DNA of 64,000 nt, from assembly GCA_031771865.1 (NCBI GenBank), contig JASISA010000022.1:1240001-1304000 (forward strand), read 5' to 3'. A model generated the notes under the pieces. The model was not told the DNA's origin, ran no database searches, and saw only the letters and a list, made by a program, of their open reading frames with translations. The DNA comes from Nothophaeocryptopus gaeumannii (taxonomy: Eukaryota > Ascomycota > Dothideomycetes > Mycosphaerellales > Mycosphaerellaceae). Position numbers and translations under genes: made by a program. Below, in pieces: positions 10,293 through 21,786 of the stretch. Position 1 is the stretch's first letter; every line of letters starts with the position of its first letter.

Positions 10293-10670
10293 CATGTTGA
10301 CTTTGGGTATCTCCGGAAATATTGTCTGTTTCTCGAGCATTTTGAGCAAGGCGTGGAAAAGGGCTGCAGACGCAGGCTCGTCTGATCATGATCAATGGCT
10401 GGAGATAGGACTGAGAAGAAAAATGAGACACGACGTTCGCAAATGCAGACCGTGTGATTGTTTCGTCTTGGCTCAAGGCATGCTATCATTTCCCGCGACC
10501 ATCTCTGTGGCGCATGAAGCATACCGATCGCCTACTTCAGACGTTCATCGCACTGAAGCTTCTACTTTTCAACTAGGTGATCGTTTTCCCAAGTGCTTGC
10601 TACCATTGCCCCGATCCTCCCATTTCCGTTCATTCCATCATTGCAAATCTAGCACGCCGAAACGAGGCTT
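10293..10670. other. Convergent 3' intergenic region
   Basis: 378 bp between the stop codons of the IQM-like gene (+) and RPS2 (-). Only short shadow frames; presumed 3' UTRs. Confidence 0.5.
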
Positions 10671-11594
10671 CTAGTAGCGCTTGCCATCACGGAGGACATC
10701 AGCATACTCATCGAGTGGGGAGCGAGTAAGCTTGGTCTCCTTCCAGAGGTTAGGAGTGAGGAAACCGTAGGTGTTGGTGATGGCGACGAAGGTAGCCTTG
10801 AGCGTGTTCTCGAGGGTCTTGGTGGAACCGGAAGAAGCAGTGTAGGCGTCGTTAACACCTGCGAGCTGCAACAGACGCTTGACGGCGGGGGAGGCCACGA
10901 GGCCAGTACCGCGAGGAGCTGGAATGAGCTGTTGAAGGTCACATTAGTATGCTGTCAATTGGGATCGCTGAAGGTATAGATAGACTTACACGAACGGTGA
11001 CGGAACCGCACTTGCCGGACTCCTTCACTGGGATGGAGTGAGGCTCACCAAGGTTGGTACCCCAGTAACCACGGCGGATTGGCACAACGGAGAGCTTCGC
11101 GATGATGATGGCGGCGCGGATGGCAGTTGCGACTTCCTTGGAGGTCTTGATACCGAGACCGATGTGACCCTCGCTGTCACCAATGACGACGATGGCCTTG
11201 AATCGGGTACGCTGACCGGCACGGGTCTGCTTCTGGACTGGCTTGATCTATACAGTTTGTCAGTCTCCAGTCGCACTTCCAATGCATGTGATGTCCTGAT
11301 ATGTCGCACCTTCATCACCTCATCCTTGAGCTTGGGGAGGAAGAAGTCGACGATCTGGTACTCCTTGATTGGGAGGGAGTGGAGGTAGATCTCCTCCATG
11401 CTCTTGATCTTGCCAGCCTTCACGAGACGGCCGAGCTTGGTCACTGGCTGCCACTCCTTCTCGTCGCTCTTTGCACCACCACGACGGCCGCGACCACGTC
11501 CACGTCCACGGCCACGGTCACCGCCACGGTCACCGCGCGAGCCGAAGCCACCACGGGCACCGGCTGCTGGAGCTGCTCCACCTCGGTCTGCCAT
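10671..11594 (-). CDS. RPS2: 40S ribosomal protein uS5 (S2)
   Basis: A 266-residue protein of the small ribosomal subunit, in three exons: 11594-11310, 11247-10990 and 10928-10671. Both introns (62 and 61 nt) fall between codons. The N-terminus is the Arg/Gly-rich tail typical of eukaryotic S2 (RGRGRGRGRRGG), a usual target of arginine methylation. The conserved core follows: EWQPVTKLGRLVKAGKI, EEIYLHSLPIKEYQIVDFFL, the S5 RNA-binding segment TRAGQRTRFKAIVVIGDSEG, then GYWGTNLGEPHSIPVKESGK and LIPAPRGTGLVASPAVKRLL. It ends PLDEYADVLRDGKRY. The length is standard. It shares a 258-bp promoter with spc7. Confidence 0.97.
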
Positions 11595-11852
11595 TGTGTC
11601 GATGTAGGGGTTGCTGTGATGGTTAGTAGACAGCGGGTGTGTGAGGTATCGCTCGCGAAAACCAAAATTGCGATTTCGAGACTTGACAGAGGTGGGCTGA
11701 AGTCTTGGCGGCAGGTTTGGCGAGCAACTGATAGCGGCGGCTTACTCCGTTGTTTACTTCTTGGATCGCGCTTTCCTCCCACGGCAAGAGTCGGTAAACA
11801 CGCTTTCCACACAACTTCCAACACGGCGCATCGGCGCAAACCGAACATCAAT
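11595..11852. promoter_or_regulatory. Bidirectional promoter RPS2 / spc7
   Basis: Only 258 bp separate the RPS2 start (11594, -) from the spc7 start (11853, +), so both 5' leaders and core promoters must share this segment. No TATA box stands out. A ribosomal-protein gene and a cell-cycle kinetochore gene usually have different expression patterns, so control may be directional. Confidence 0.6.
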
Positions 11853-14800
11853 ATGGCGACAATACTTGATAAGGAGAATGTCGCGCCAACGACCTCCAGC
11901 GATCCGCTTCAGCGCAGCAAGGGACTGTCGCCGTCACCGAAGAAGGCTGGCAGGAAGGGCAGAAGCAAGAGCATCGGGCCAGGATCAGGATCGCTGGAAG
12001 AGGCAGCAACAGAGCCAAAGAAGCAGAGCGCAAAGGACAGACGAAAGTCTGCTTTCGTACCGGTGACTAAGAGTATCTTATCCAAGAATGAGGATGCAGA
12101 GCGGGCGGCGCGTCGCAAGTCGATGATCAACCGACGGGTGTCATTTGCGCCGGAAGCAACACTCCATACCTGGGACATCATTGCGGACCACCAGGAGCAT
12201 ACTACATCGACCGACTCCGCCGATAGCACGCGTGGAGATTCCGGCTTCCGTTCGGCGCCAAGCTCTGATGATGTGGACACAGCACAAGAGGAAGAAGACC
12301 GCCAGCTTCTTTCGCCTCCAGATCAGCAGCATGAAGGCGAGCAGAAGAAGGGCCGGCGCAGCTCCGGCATACCGCCCATGAACTTCAACAATCCTGATGA
12401 TGCGTACGCCACAAGCGACTTCAGTGGGAGCGAGGAGTCAGGCAGCGAGGATGGGGAGGAGTACGCGGAAGGCGTGTCTGACGATGATACTGGCACTGCA
12501 ATGAGCTTGGAGGTCGACGATGCGACCATACAGTCCGCAGCTGGTAGTGAGGAGAGCACTGGATCAAGCGCTCGACTGGAAGCGTCGCTTGCGCTTGCAG
12601 CACAAACGGCCGGTACAAGAGGCATCGAGTACGATGAATATCTTGAGGACGACGTGTCCATGGAGGTGGCCGAGGACGAAGTCACTAACCCGGTGCAGCC
12701 TTGGGCAGAGCAGAACCAGCTCCGACGCATCGGCTCTGCAGGCTACGATCAAGAGAACGTCAATCCGTTTTCGCCCGCCTTCAAAGCGCAAGTGGCATCT
12801 CAAGAGGAGGGGGACGAGAGGGGCGAAGACGACATGAGTATGGACGTGACTAAGGCAATGGGTGGCATTATGAAGCCGGCTGAACCTCAGAGCTCTCCTA
12901 TGAGCAACGACGATGGCACGATGGAGCTCACTCAGGCTGTTGGGAAAATCACAGGCCAGAAACGGCGAATGTCAACCACCGAGAATGGGTCACCAGGTGC
13001 CGTTGTTGCTCAGGCCGCGCCAAAAAGGCGAAGATCACCGGTGGCGCGGACTTCAATGGGCGACGAGACGATGGACTTGACAATGGCAGTTGGCGGCATC
13101 CAATCTTCGATACCTGACCGACGACGGAGTCTCAGATCACGACGGTCTTCTGGCATGGTCTCAGACACTAGTGATGCAACGATGGATATGACAAGCGCAG
13201 TAGGTGGCATTAAGCCTTCTAAGGTTGCAAACGTGGAAGACAGCTTCGATGGCAACGAGGACCTCTCAATGGAGCTGACGACTGTTCTGGGTGGGATCAG
13301 ACCGGAGATGAACGGCGCTTCTACGAACAGCTCCAAGACTGCCACACCCCAGAATCAAAGCCCAGTAAGATCGCCAGCCAACACAACGCCCAAGGACCAA
13401 GAGCGCTTTAAGGATACGCCGGACCTTAGTGCGAAGCAGCGCCTGACTCCAATCTTTGAGAAGGAACACCAACAATCCTCTGAAAGACTCGGCTCTGTGC
13501 AGACTCGGAAGCCCTTATCTCCAATGAGACTCTCGGCGTCACCGGTTCGAAGAGGATCTTCAAAAGAGAATACACCAACTGGAAAACGTGCGTCGAGCAG
13601 CTCACGTGCAAGTCTGCAGCCGCCTCCCTCGAACGAGAATGCTTCATATCCGGAGTTGCCTTGCCTCATGGAGAAGCCATCCCCTGTCAAAACACCTACA
13701 TCGAGCCCCAAGCGTCGGTCAAGCCGAAGAGATGTCGGCTTTGAACAGCGACAATTTGACGCTCAGCTGCAAGCCTCAGAGCCATCTCCGACGGCGGAAA
13801 AGCAACAGCGGAGCTCACCTCTACGGGTGGTGGCAAGGACACCGGAAAAAGCAGACGCCTCAGAAGACTCTCGTAATCTTCACGAGACCATGAAGCTGAT
13901 GTCAACGCCTAGGAAGGAAGCGCTGAAGAACGTGACGCCCAAGAAGCAGACACCGGCGAAGCAGATCTCGCCTGCGAAGTCAATGACACCCCGAGGACGG
14001 CCAACACCTAAGGGAGCTATGAAGGTCCTTCCCTCCCCTGTGCGACACCCAAACGAAGACAGAGAGAGAATCAAAGCCAACGGTCAGCATCAGGAAAGGA
14101 TCCCATTGCAAGACTTCCTGGCTATGGCTGGCGTCCGTTTCATGGATCTCACTACCACAAAGCGCAGATTGACAACAGCACCGCCGTCCCGAACCAAAGA
14201 AGTTGAGCATGAGGCAGAGCAGATCACGTTGGAGGATGCCATTGTTGCTGCTGCTTGTACGATTCCAGAATACGAGCTATATCACCACGCCTGCAACGAA
14301 CTTAAGCGCTTCACAAAAGAAGGAAAACACGTCATTGCAGAGCTTGAGCAACAAAACACCCGCGACCAGCCGCCACTCATCCAAGCATACATGCATGCTA
14401 CACCGGCCAGGAAATCTGCTCTTGATTCGCAGTTACGAGACATGAAGGCCAACGCTCGTCTGCGAAGCAAGGAGATGTGGTATGCTTGGCGTAGCCAACT
14501 TTTGGACGAGTTGATGGTCGGTCTCTCGAGAGTTGGAGAAGGGCTCATACAGGACGACGACATCATTGGTCAATTCGAGCAAATTCTCGACCAAGCTCTT
14601 CCACCATTGGTGAAGCAACACGAGGAGCTTCAGCAGCAGCATGACGGGCTGGAGAAGACTGCGAACGCGGTGCCAGAGGAGGAGAAAGAGTCGCTCAAGG
14701 AGGCGCGCGAAAGTCTCACCGATGTCAACTCTCACTTGGCGGAAAGACGGCAGCTGCTTGAGGGTCTGCGCAAGCAAGTCGAGGAACAAGACAATATGGC

Positions 14801-15607
14801 AGAACATCTGCAGGAAAGCAAGACAGAGATTACAGCAGCTATCCAGGAGGCAAACAGAGTCCGTGAAGCCTGCCGAGGTGTTTCTCTGGAAGAAATCACG
14901 AAGCTGAAAGGTATGTCAATGTGTTGTTCGCACGCTTGAAGCGTACTGACCGCAAAGCAGAGTCTGTCAAATCACTTGAGGAGACCCACGGCTGGTCCAT
15001 CACTTCTGCCGCATCGTCCCCTGCCATAATTACAATGAGCTACAAAAGCTCACTGCAGCTCTTCTTCCACCCACGCTCGTTCAACAACCAGGGCGAAGGA
15101 CCCGATGCTCCGATCAGCCTGACCTACGTGGCGAAGAAGCCCTTGACGACGACTCTTCGTTTCTTCCTCCAACTCTTACGAGCGAGCCTGCAAGGCCTCC
15201 CACAATGCACAACAAAGATCTCCGATCTCCTGTCACTCGTCAGCAATGGCTGGGACAGCGCGAGCGAGATTGGAGAGACCGAGCGCCTTCTAGGCATCGA
15301 AACCCTCACGACCGCGAACATCGTTGGCGACGAGAGACTCGATGTTATTGCTGACGTCCTCCTGGGCAACGTGAAGACAAAGGTTCGAGCCACATTCGAG
15401 CTGGAAGCCAAGGTCGACCATACTTTACAGATGGACGTTCGGGTCAATCCTCGGGTGGAGGTCGTCTACGGAGAACAGTACAATGAAGCCAACATGTCGA
15501 CATTCCTTCGACAGAATGGCGGCGACACCACCGAAGGCTGGGCTTTCGCTGTTCGAGGTATGAGGGAGAAGCTCATCGCTAGGGGTGCCAAGGGCGCGCG
15601 AAAGTAG
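11853..15607 (+). CDS. spc7: Spc7/KNL1/Spc105 kinetochore scaffold
   Basis: A 1,234-residue protein from two exons (11853-14910, 14961-15607; 50-nt intron GTATGT...CTGACCGCAAAGCAG). KNL1 proteins sit at the outer kinetochore, bind microtubules and recruit PP1 phosphatase and Bub checkpoint proteins. The PP1-docking motif RVSF is at residues 95-98. Five MELT-like repeats with a shared following GG follow: MDVTKAMGGI (about 328), MELTQAVGKI (357), MDLTMAVGGI (407), MDMTSAVGGI (444) and MELTTVLGGI (473). Residues about 740-860 are basic and Ser/Pro-rich. The last 400 residues hold the Spc7 domain: QDFLAMAGVRFMDLTTTKRR, a long coiled coil (about 900-1,030), then the RWD-like end that binds Mis12/Mtw1. 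The frame is open upstream of 11853, but that part overlaps RPS2 antisense and is not coding. Confidence 0.95.
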
Positions 15608-17554
15608 TCAACGGGAAAGGTGGTCCCGTTGGAGTTTGCTTGGAGTTTGCTGGGGAGGTCCAAGTACGGATGGGAAGACTTGCATGCGTTACGTGCTACG
15701 GACTTTTGAGGACGATGAACGAAGGTAGACCCTACAAACCGATGTTGACTTGGCGGGGTGTTTGCATTTCTGGTCGCTGCGTAGCCTCGTATCATTGTCG
15801 TATCTGCCTTTATGAAACACATGAACGACGAGAGACCGATATGATATATGCAGACTTCACTTCGTCCTCTCCGAGCATGCCTTCCGCCGACTTAGGTTAT
15901 AGGCGAATAACGCACCAACGTGTTGGCTTCGATTTCGTTGCAGTACACATGGGTGAGCTCTCCTGTCCCCAGACCGGCAGCCAGCGGGGCTTGGATTGCT
16001 ATCATGTTGACTCATCAGATTGCTTCGCGGACTGGCATGAGAGAAGAATTGCAATGCCCAGATTGAGCTTTCGCATGTCGCCAATCATCTTATAGTTTAT
16101 CGATCGAGACATCTTGACGCTTGACATGGGAGCCTCTCGGCTCGTGGGCATACAAATCTTTTGCGCTGTATACTTTTGGCATGGCTTCTGTTGAGAATGC
16201 TTTCGTGGGAGAGGTTTGGGAGGGCTTTGGTGCGGATTGGCTGTTCCTGCATTACGTTGAGCCTTCGAGAGCTTGCTGTGTTTATCCAAGATGATGAAAA
16301 AGATGTAAGACATCGGAGTGTGATATGAGCTGCGTGATCGAGACTGGATAGAGAGAAGTGGAAAGAAGGATTGTTCTATTCGCTTTCAAATCGCCGTCTG
16401 AAAGGCCACGTGTCGCCGCTCAATTTGTCAATGCGGTCAATCGACGTTGAGGGGCGGCAGACCCTGGTGGTATTTGCGGAATTTTGAGGAGAGCCTATAA
16501 GGGTGACTCGTCATGGGTGATGATCAATGGGTGATGTGCGGTGTGGCTTGTCGTAAGAGCTTGGCGACTTGATGCCTTTGGAATTTGGGATTGGCATCTT
16601 TGCGTGGTGCTTTTATCAGAATGGCTCTGTTAAGAATATGTTTTTCTCCTCGTGATAGCCAGTGTAGTCTTCCAATCAGCAGCAGTCTTCGAACGCGGAT
16701 TCTGTCCAGCGGGTTCGAATCGGTCGAGATACAGCAGCCATGTAGATCAAGCTGTTCTTCGAGACGTCCCTGCAAACTCGATGAGCGAAGTGCAGCGGTA
16801 GATAGACTCTAATGTGCCGGTAATGTTGCTGAGCTTTTTCTTATTCGACCGCTTTCCGCGCGGTCTCGGAACCACAATGAAGCAATTTTCCATTCGAAAT
16901 TGTTGGCCGCATCTGTGGCTGACCGTCAGTCAGATATGCATCCGCTACGCGACCACCCTGCTTCGACTGTGGACAACTTCCATCGAGCTCGTATCGCTGC
17001 CAGTGGCAGGCGGCGCAGATTGTTGGGTATATCTGTGGGTTGCTTGACAGAATTGAACCTTCCGTGGCCAACACACAAAGATACGGGCTCTTCTTTAGCA
17101 TGCTTCGTTCGATAGAATTACGCTTCGCGAGCACCATGGCGAGCAAGGCGCGGAGGTAGAGCCAGATGAGTCAACAAGCAATTCCCTTTTTCGATGGCGA
17201 TCGTTGGTGACACCAAACGTCCGGTCCTCAAGGTCACCACAAGTCGGTGCCGGTGGGGGAGGCACTGCCAGGGTTGCAGATAAGCACGATATTGATCATA
17301 TGAAGTTGAGTCGGAAGGCCGCACCAAAGTCCTTCCGGGCTCCCTGACAGGTATCCCTATGCTCTCTGACCGCAAGCTGAGACTCGCCAGATTGTGTACC
17401 GGAAGAGCTGGCTGGCTGCCATTTTTGGTGTGTATTGTTTCGATCGCTAATCAGGCTCTTAGTAGGAAGGGCTTACCTTACCGTCGGCTATGGACCTAAG
17501 TGGCGCGTGCCTGCTATCCTAGCGAAGGTTGGAAGACTTTGCAGGAGTGCTAAT

Positions 17555-17760
17555 GTGGACAATGCGATCTAAATTATTGTCTAAGCGGCTCCTGAAAATT
17601 CACATTATATTAGTAGATAAAACGGTGTTTCTATCTAATAATTACTTTTCGAATAGTACATTTCCTAGTACTATAGTAAATGGTTACAAGCACGTTGGTA
17701 TGTATGTGGTTATATGTTCCAAGAACTTCTGGCTCTATAGATTGATCGTCTAATATAGCA
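17555..17760. repeat. AT-rich patch, possible RIP-decayed relic
   Basis: About 200 bp markedly richer in A/T and in TA dinucleotides than the GC-balanced surroundings (for example CTAATAATTAC, AGTACTATAGTAAAT, TCTAATATAG). C-to-T decay of a repeat by repeat-induced point mutation leaves such TpA-rich patches. With no second copy in the window this is inference from composition only. Confidence 0.35.
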
Positions 17761-20700
17761 GACCGCGATCTCTTGAACTGGCAAATTAAGATTGGGATCC
17801 TGATCTTGGCCAACTGGGACGCGGCTGGGTATCGAATGCTAGACAGGAGCAAAGTGCAAAGCATGCAACTCAAACGGACATAGGTCCGTCTTGACTGTAA
17901 CTTCTTTCCCGTCTTTTGAAATCCTTGCGACGGTCTTTGCTCTCCAACCGAGCGTTCCGGAGGGTCAAACCGTGGGTACGATTTGACTTTGAATGCTTGT
18001 ACAGCCGCGCTGTGAAAACCCAGTCGAGTCCCTAGAGCCAAATCACGCAACTCGCATGACCATGTTCGAAGATCGCGCGTGTAGCTGCCAAGGATCGACT
18101 CAGAAGCCTAAAGCAGTGTCCCTGGCTCTGCCATCCATTCCGGTGCTTACTCCGTTCGGGAAAAATCGGCGCTCCCTCAGACTTGCTTCTGCTTCGTAAC
18201 TGCGAGAAATTTCTCATAGAATGTCTTGCGTACAGGAACAGCGCTCCCAGCATTGTTTCAGATCACCAGGGCTGGGGGTTCAGGCTTTGGCCGTAGTGTA
18301 TGCAATCGGTCCCTGACCATTGAAAGCAGCTCAACCATGATTTGAATCGAGTGTAGGGCTGGTCTCACGCCAATGAGATCGCTCTGCATACAACTGCTCG
18401 AGCACACACACGCCCGTCGTCTTCTTTAACATGAATGTCCAAAAGTTGGCCACCGTCGACCAAGTCTCGATCTGAGACGGACAAGGAGAGCCACGACTGC
18501 GACGGCTTAGGAGTACCTCCTAACGTCAAGCACATGCAAAGCTAGGCATCGGAGCGATCACCGACTCCGAGTCTGAAGGGTTCGAGCAGTCAAAATGGTT
18601 AACTTCCACTTTGCGCCGACCAGCACATCAGCTGCAACCCGAAGACTCCGCCATGCACTCCAAATCTCTGATCTCTTACGTAGCGGGATACGGGCAGTGC
18701 TCGAATCGAGCTGAAACTGGTCTAACGTCGTTTGCAATGGTTGTTTCGGTTGAGAATACTTGACAGATGTCGGCCAGCAAGAGAAGCAAGCAGAGAAGAC
18801 TGTTTTACTGCAAGTCGTGTGCACCAGTATGCTTGGAAATGTCGTGGAAATTGCGAGATGCCATCGGTTTTGCGAACGTCTGCGGGAGTGCCACCGATCC
18901 CACAACTATCACATACTGCTGACATGTGCACTAGCTCGACGCTTTGGCGCGGAGTAGAGTCCGGAGATGTGAAGATGATCTGCATGTTAACGCCCTCAGC
19001 TCCAGAAAGGCACAACCGGCGAGTAGAGGGAGGTTGGTCGTGTTGCGAAATTCGCGGTCGAGAAGTATGCGTATGAATCCGTTCTTCCTGAAATTTGGAG
19101 TTCCGCGGAGCCACCTTGGCGATCGGCTTCAATAAGATTCTCTGGCATGTCGAGAAAACGGGCAAGCTGACGTGTCGGACTGAGTTCGGATGATTTGATA
19201 TTGTAAATCTGCTGCGCTTGTCGCTCGTTGACATCTAGAGACAGCACCAATAGGCCAAAAAGATCTGAAACTCCCCCGACTTGCGATCTGCAAAGATGCA
19301 GGATTAGGATGGTGGCTTTGTGGGCAGAGAGCTGGACTGCGTCTCCGCATGGATGTAGTCCCGCTCAACATGCCGTTTCTTTTCAAGCCTGGTCAGTAGC
19401 ACGCAGAGGTGTGGAGATTCAGAGTACGTCGATATGTACCATCAGCGAGGCTCCGAGCAGTGTATACGCTTTTGAACTTTCCTGACATGCTTCGTGCCAC
19501 CGTTTTGGCCATGTCGCGTCCCTGCTGAGTACCGCTTGCGACAAGCAGGGACGAGCTGCTGCACCGACGATCTGACTGTCGCTCACGCATTATTCCGTAG
19601 ACTCTTACAAGTCGTAACAAGGAAGCTCATGGCAGGGACAATGTGGAGCCGCTGACTGATCGACATGTCATGAGCAGAACGTAAGCATAGACGATGATGA
19701 GGTGCTCTGGACACCTCATCGCCCATACCTCTACTATCCATTTCCTTGGCCATTAGGTTTGATGAGAGCACGCAAGCAGCGATACATGCGAGCCCGCAAA
19801 AGGAGCCTGCGGAGTCTCAGACGAAGTGACGTTAGCTCGGGCTCGCAGAAGACCGACGCCAAGGCTCCGGGAGTCTCCACCGTCTCCCCTATCTCCCGGT
19901 TACCGAATTATGCTGCATTGCACATGCATGAACGGTACATTTAGCCCTTGATGACTACTGTACAAGCAACACCTGGCGCGCTGTGCAACTGCCGGGAGTT
20001 CCGCACGAGCCCACGACAAGGTCCTCTTTACCCGAGCGATTCTGGTATTCAATGCGAGCTAATCCGCAAGACGTAATTGCTTACACGAACGGTCTGTGAC
20101 CGATTATCAAGGTCCAATCTCGGGTGACGCGGGCCGTCGTCATCTCGATTGACCGCATAGCCCTTGCGAAGGTGGTGGTAGTGTTGTCGGTGCTCATGGT
20201 GGTCCCGAGACGGCTTCGACGAGATGTTTGCGTCGCCGCCATCAGAAGACTCATCCGCAAATAATCATACCTGCCTGTAAGAGGATAACGCCCGAGCAGG
20301 GCGCCGCATCTGTAGCAAGCTCCGCGTGGCCAGTAGCACCAGGCCAGGTGGTGGCAACGGTACACTACTGCTTCAAAGCTTAACTCTGTGTGCTGATTAG
20401 ACGGCGGATGACAAAGACCTTCTGCATGCTCGCCTTAGCTCAGCTCGCAGCACCTCGCGTTTACGTACTGCATACGGAGGCCACGATGATCTTGTGCCTC
20501 GGCTCGCGTGGTATCGTCGCCAGCGAACTTGCTGTACGCTGGGGTCCCGCGGGGAGTCCCAGAGTCCCACAACCGTTGACACATTTGGCCTCCCAGCGCA
20601 CGCTGTCTGTCAAAGCACAGTGCTTCTCTGTCCTAGGCTCGAACGAAGGAGTCCCAGGCAAGTGCCAGCGAGCAGGCGACGGAATCAGCGCTCTTCGGAG

Positions 20701-21115
20701 ACACGCTCCATTAGTGACCCAAATGCAATTCAATAAGCGCCTGGACATTAGACGCTCTGTAGACTGTAGCATCAGGACATTGCCTTGGGACCCTTGGGAC
20801 CTGCCTGTCTGGCATAGGCGCAAGACCCGCCGCAGCATCCACCTTAGTTACGCGCTGGCGTTGCAGGCCTGGGCATCCCGTCCCTCAGAGCGAGCCGAAC
20901 GAGCGGAGCTGCCGCACGTATGGCGTTTTTTCGCAAAGCCTATACTACTGTACGCTCTGTGAAGTCCATGCCGTAGTACCGCCAACCTCCCTGCTTTGAC
21001 GGGATGACCAATGATGCCCACTTAACTTGTCCTGTCCTGGCCTATCCGATGCCGATGTACCTGCGAGCGATCGTCTGTTCACATGGCGGCATTCCATCTC
21101 ACTGCTTGCTTGCTT

Positions 21116-21145
21116 GGCTCTGCTCTGCTCTGCTCTGCTCTGCTT
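21116..21145 (+). repeat. Pentanucleotide tandem repeat (CTCTG/TGCTC)n
   Basis: About five head-to-tail copies of TGCTC, the last drifting to TGCTT, lie roughly 640 bp upstream of the coiled-coil gene start. A simple-sequence repeat likely to vary in length between strains. Confidence 0.8.
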
Positions 21146-21786
21146 TGCCTAGCCAGCTGCTGCTCGCCTGCTGTGCTTTTCATCTGACATGCATCCTGGC
21201 GCTCGATCCGCCACGGCTACCGGGTCTGCCTGCCCCTACCGCAGTGCGGCCTTGTTGAGTCTTCGTGCAATTCGCACGCCCCTGGCCGCTGCCGCTGCCG
21301 CTGGTCCTGCTTTTAGCTGGTGAGGTCAGCGTGCGCCAGTCGCAGCCTCGCGAATGCTCTAACTGGCAGAGATGCCGTTCGGGGGATGCTGGCCCTGTGA
21401 TAATACCTCTGCTTGCCGCACTGGGACGCACGCTTCTTACGCCAAGCGCCTTGGATCTGCCCTCTTCGCCATACAGACCTTCCCTCACTTTGCTTCGTGC
21501 GATATCCTGCCGCGTTGCTGTCCTGCGCGAGCCAACAACAAACACAACAACCTTGGCCTCGAAGAACCCGTCAACATCACATATTGTCCCAAACCGCACG
21601 GAAACGGCCGTCGTTCGACAGCAGCCATACTCATATTGGCAGCAGGAACCCGCAATTGCGGAGCGACGCTCAACCTCAGAAGCGACCTCGCGATCGAATC
21701 GGCGTCAGACTCAGACTTCTAGCGGTGATGTGGCCGGAACTCCGCGAACTAGGAATCGACAGTCACGGCTTGCGTTGCTGCTGGAG

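Larger units (their letters stand above)
15608..21786. other. 6.2-kb gene-poor stretch
   Basis: No convincing gene was found on either strand. The longest frames (15640-16095, 18722-19234, 20390-20962) are 150-190 codons of compositionally mixed, domain-free sequence. They overlap frames on the other strand. The stretch contains an AT-rich patch (about 17555-17760), a pentamer tandem repeat (about 21116-21145) and, at the right end, a probable long 5' leader of the coiled-coil gene. Non-coding RNA or strongly decayed repeats cannot be excluded by eye. Confidence 0.5.

Noticed and set aside
11301..11852. Upstream extension of the spc7 frame
   Set aside because: It runs antisense through RPS2 exon 1; conserved Spc7 text begins only at the ATG at 11853.
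16712..16722. GGTTCGAATCG, close to a tRNA B box
   Set aside because: The T-stem would not pair and no acceptor stem can be drawn around it; not a tRNA.
19609..19622. AAGTCGTAACAAGG, identical to a word at the 3' end of 18S rRNA
   Set aside because: The match stops at 14 nt on both sides; neighbouring sequence does not follow rRNA, so it is a chance match or a trivial fragment.
20390..20962. A 190-codon plus-strand frame in the gap
   Set aside because: Mixed composition, no domain, mirrored by minus-strand frames at 20397-20838.
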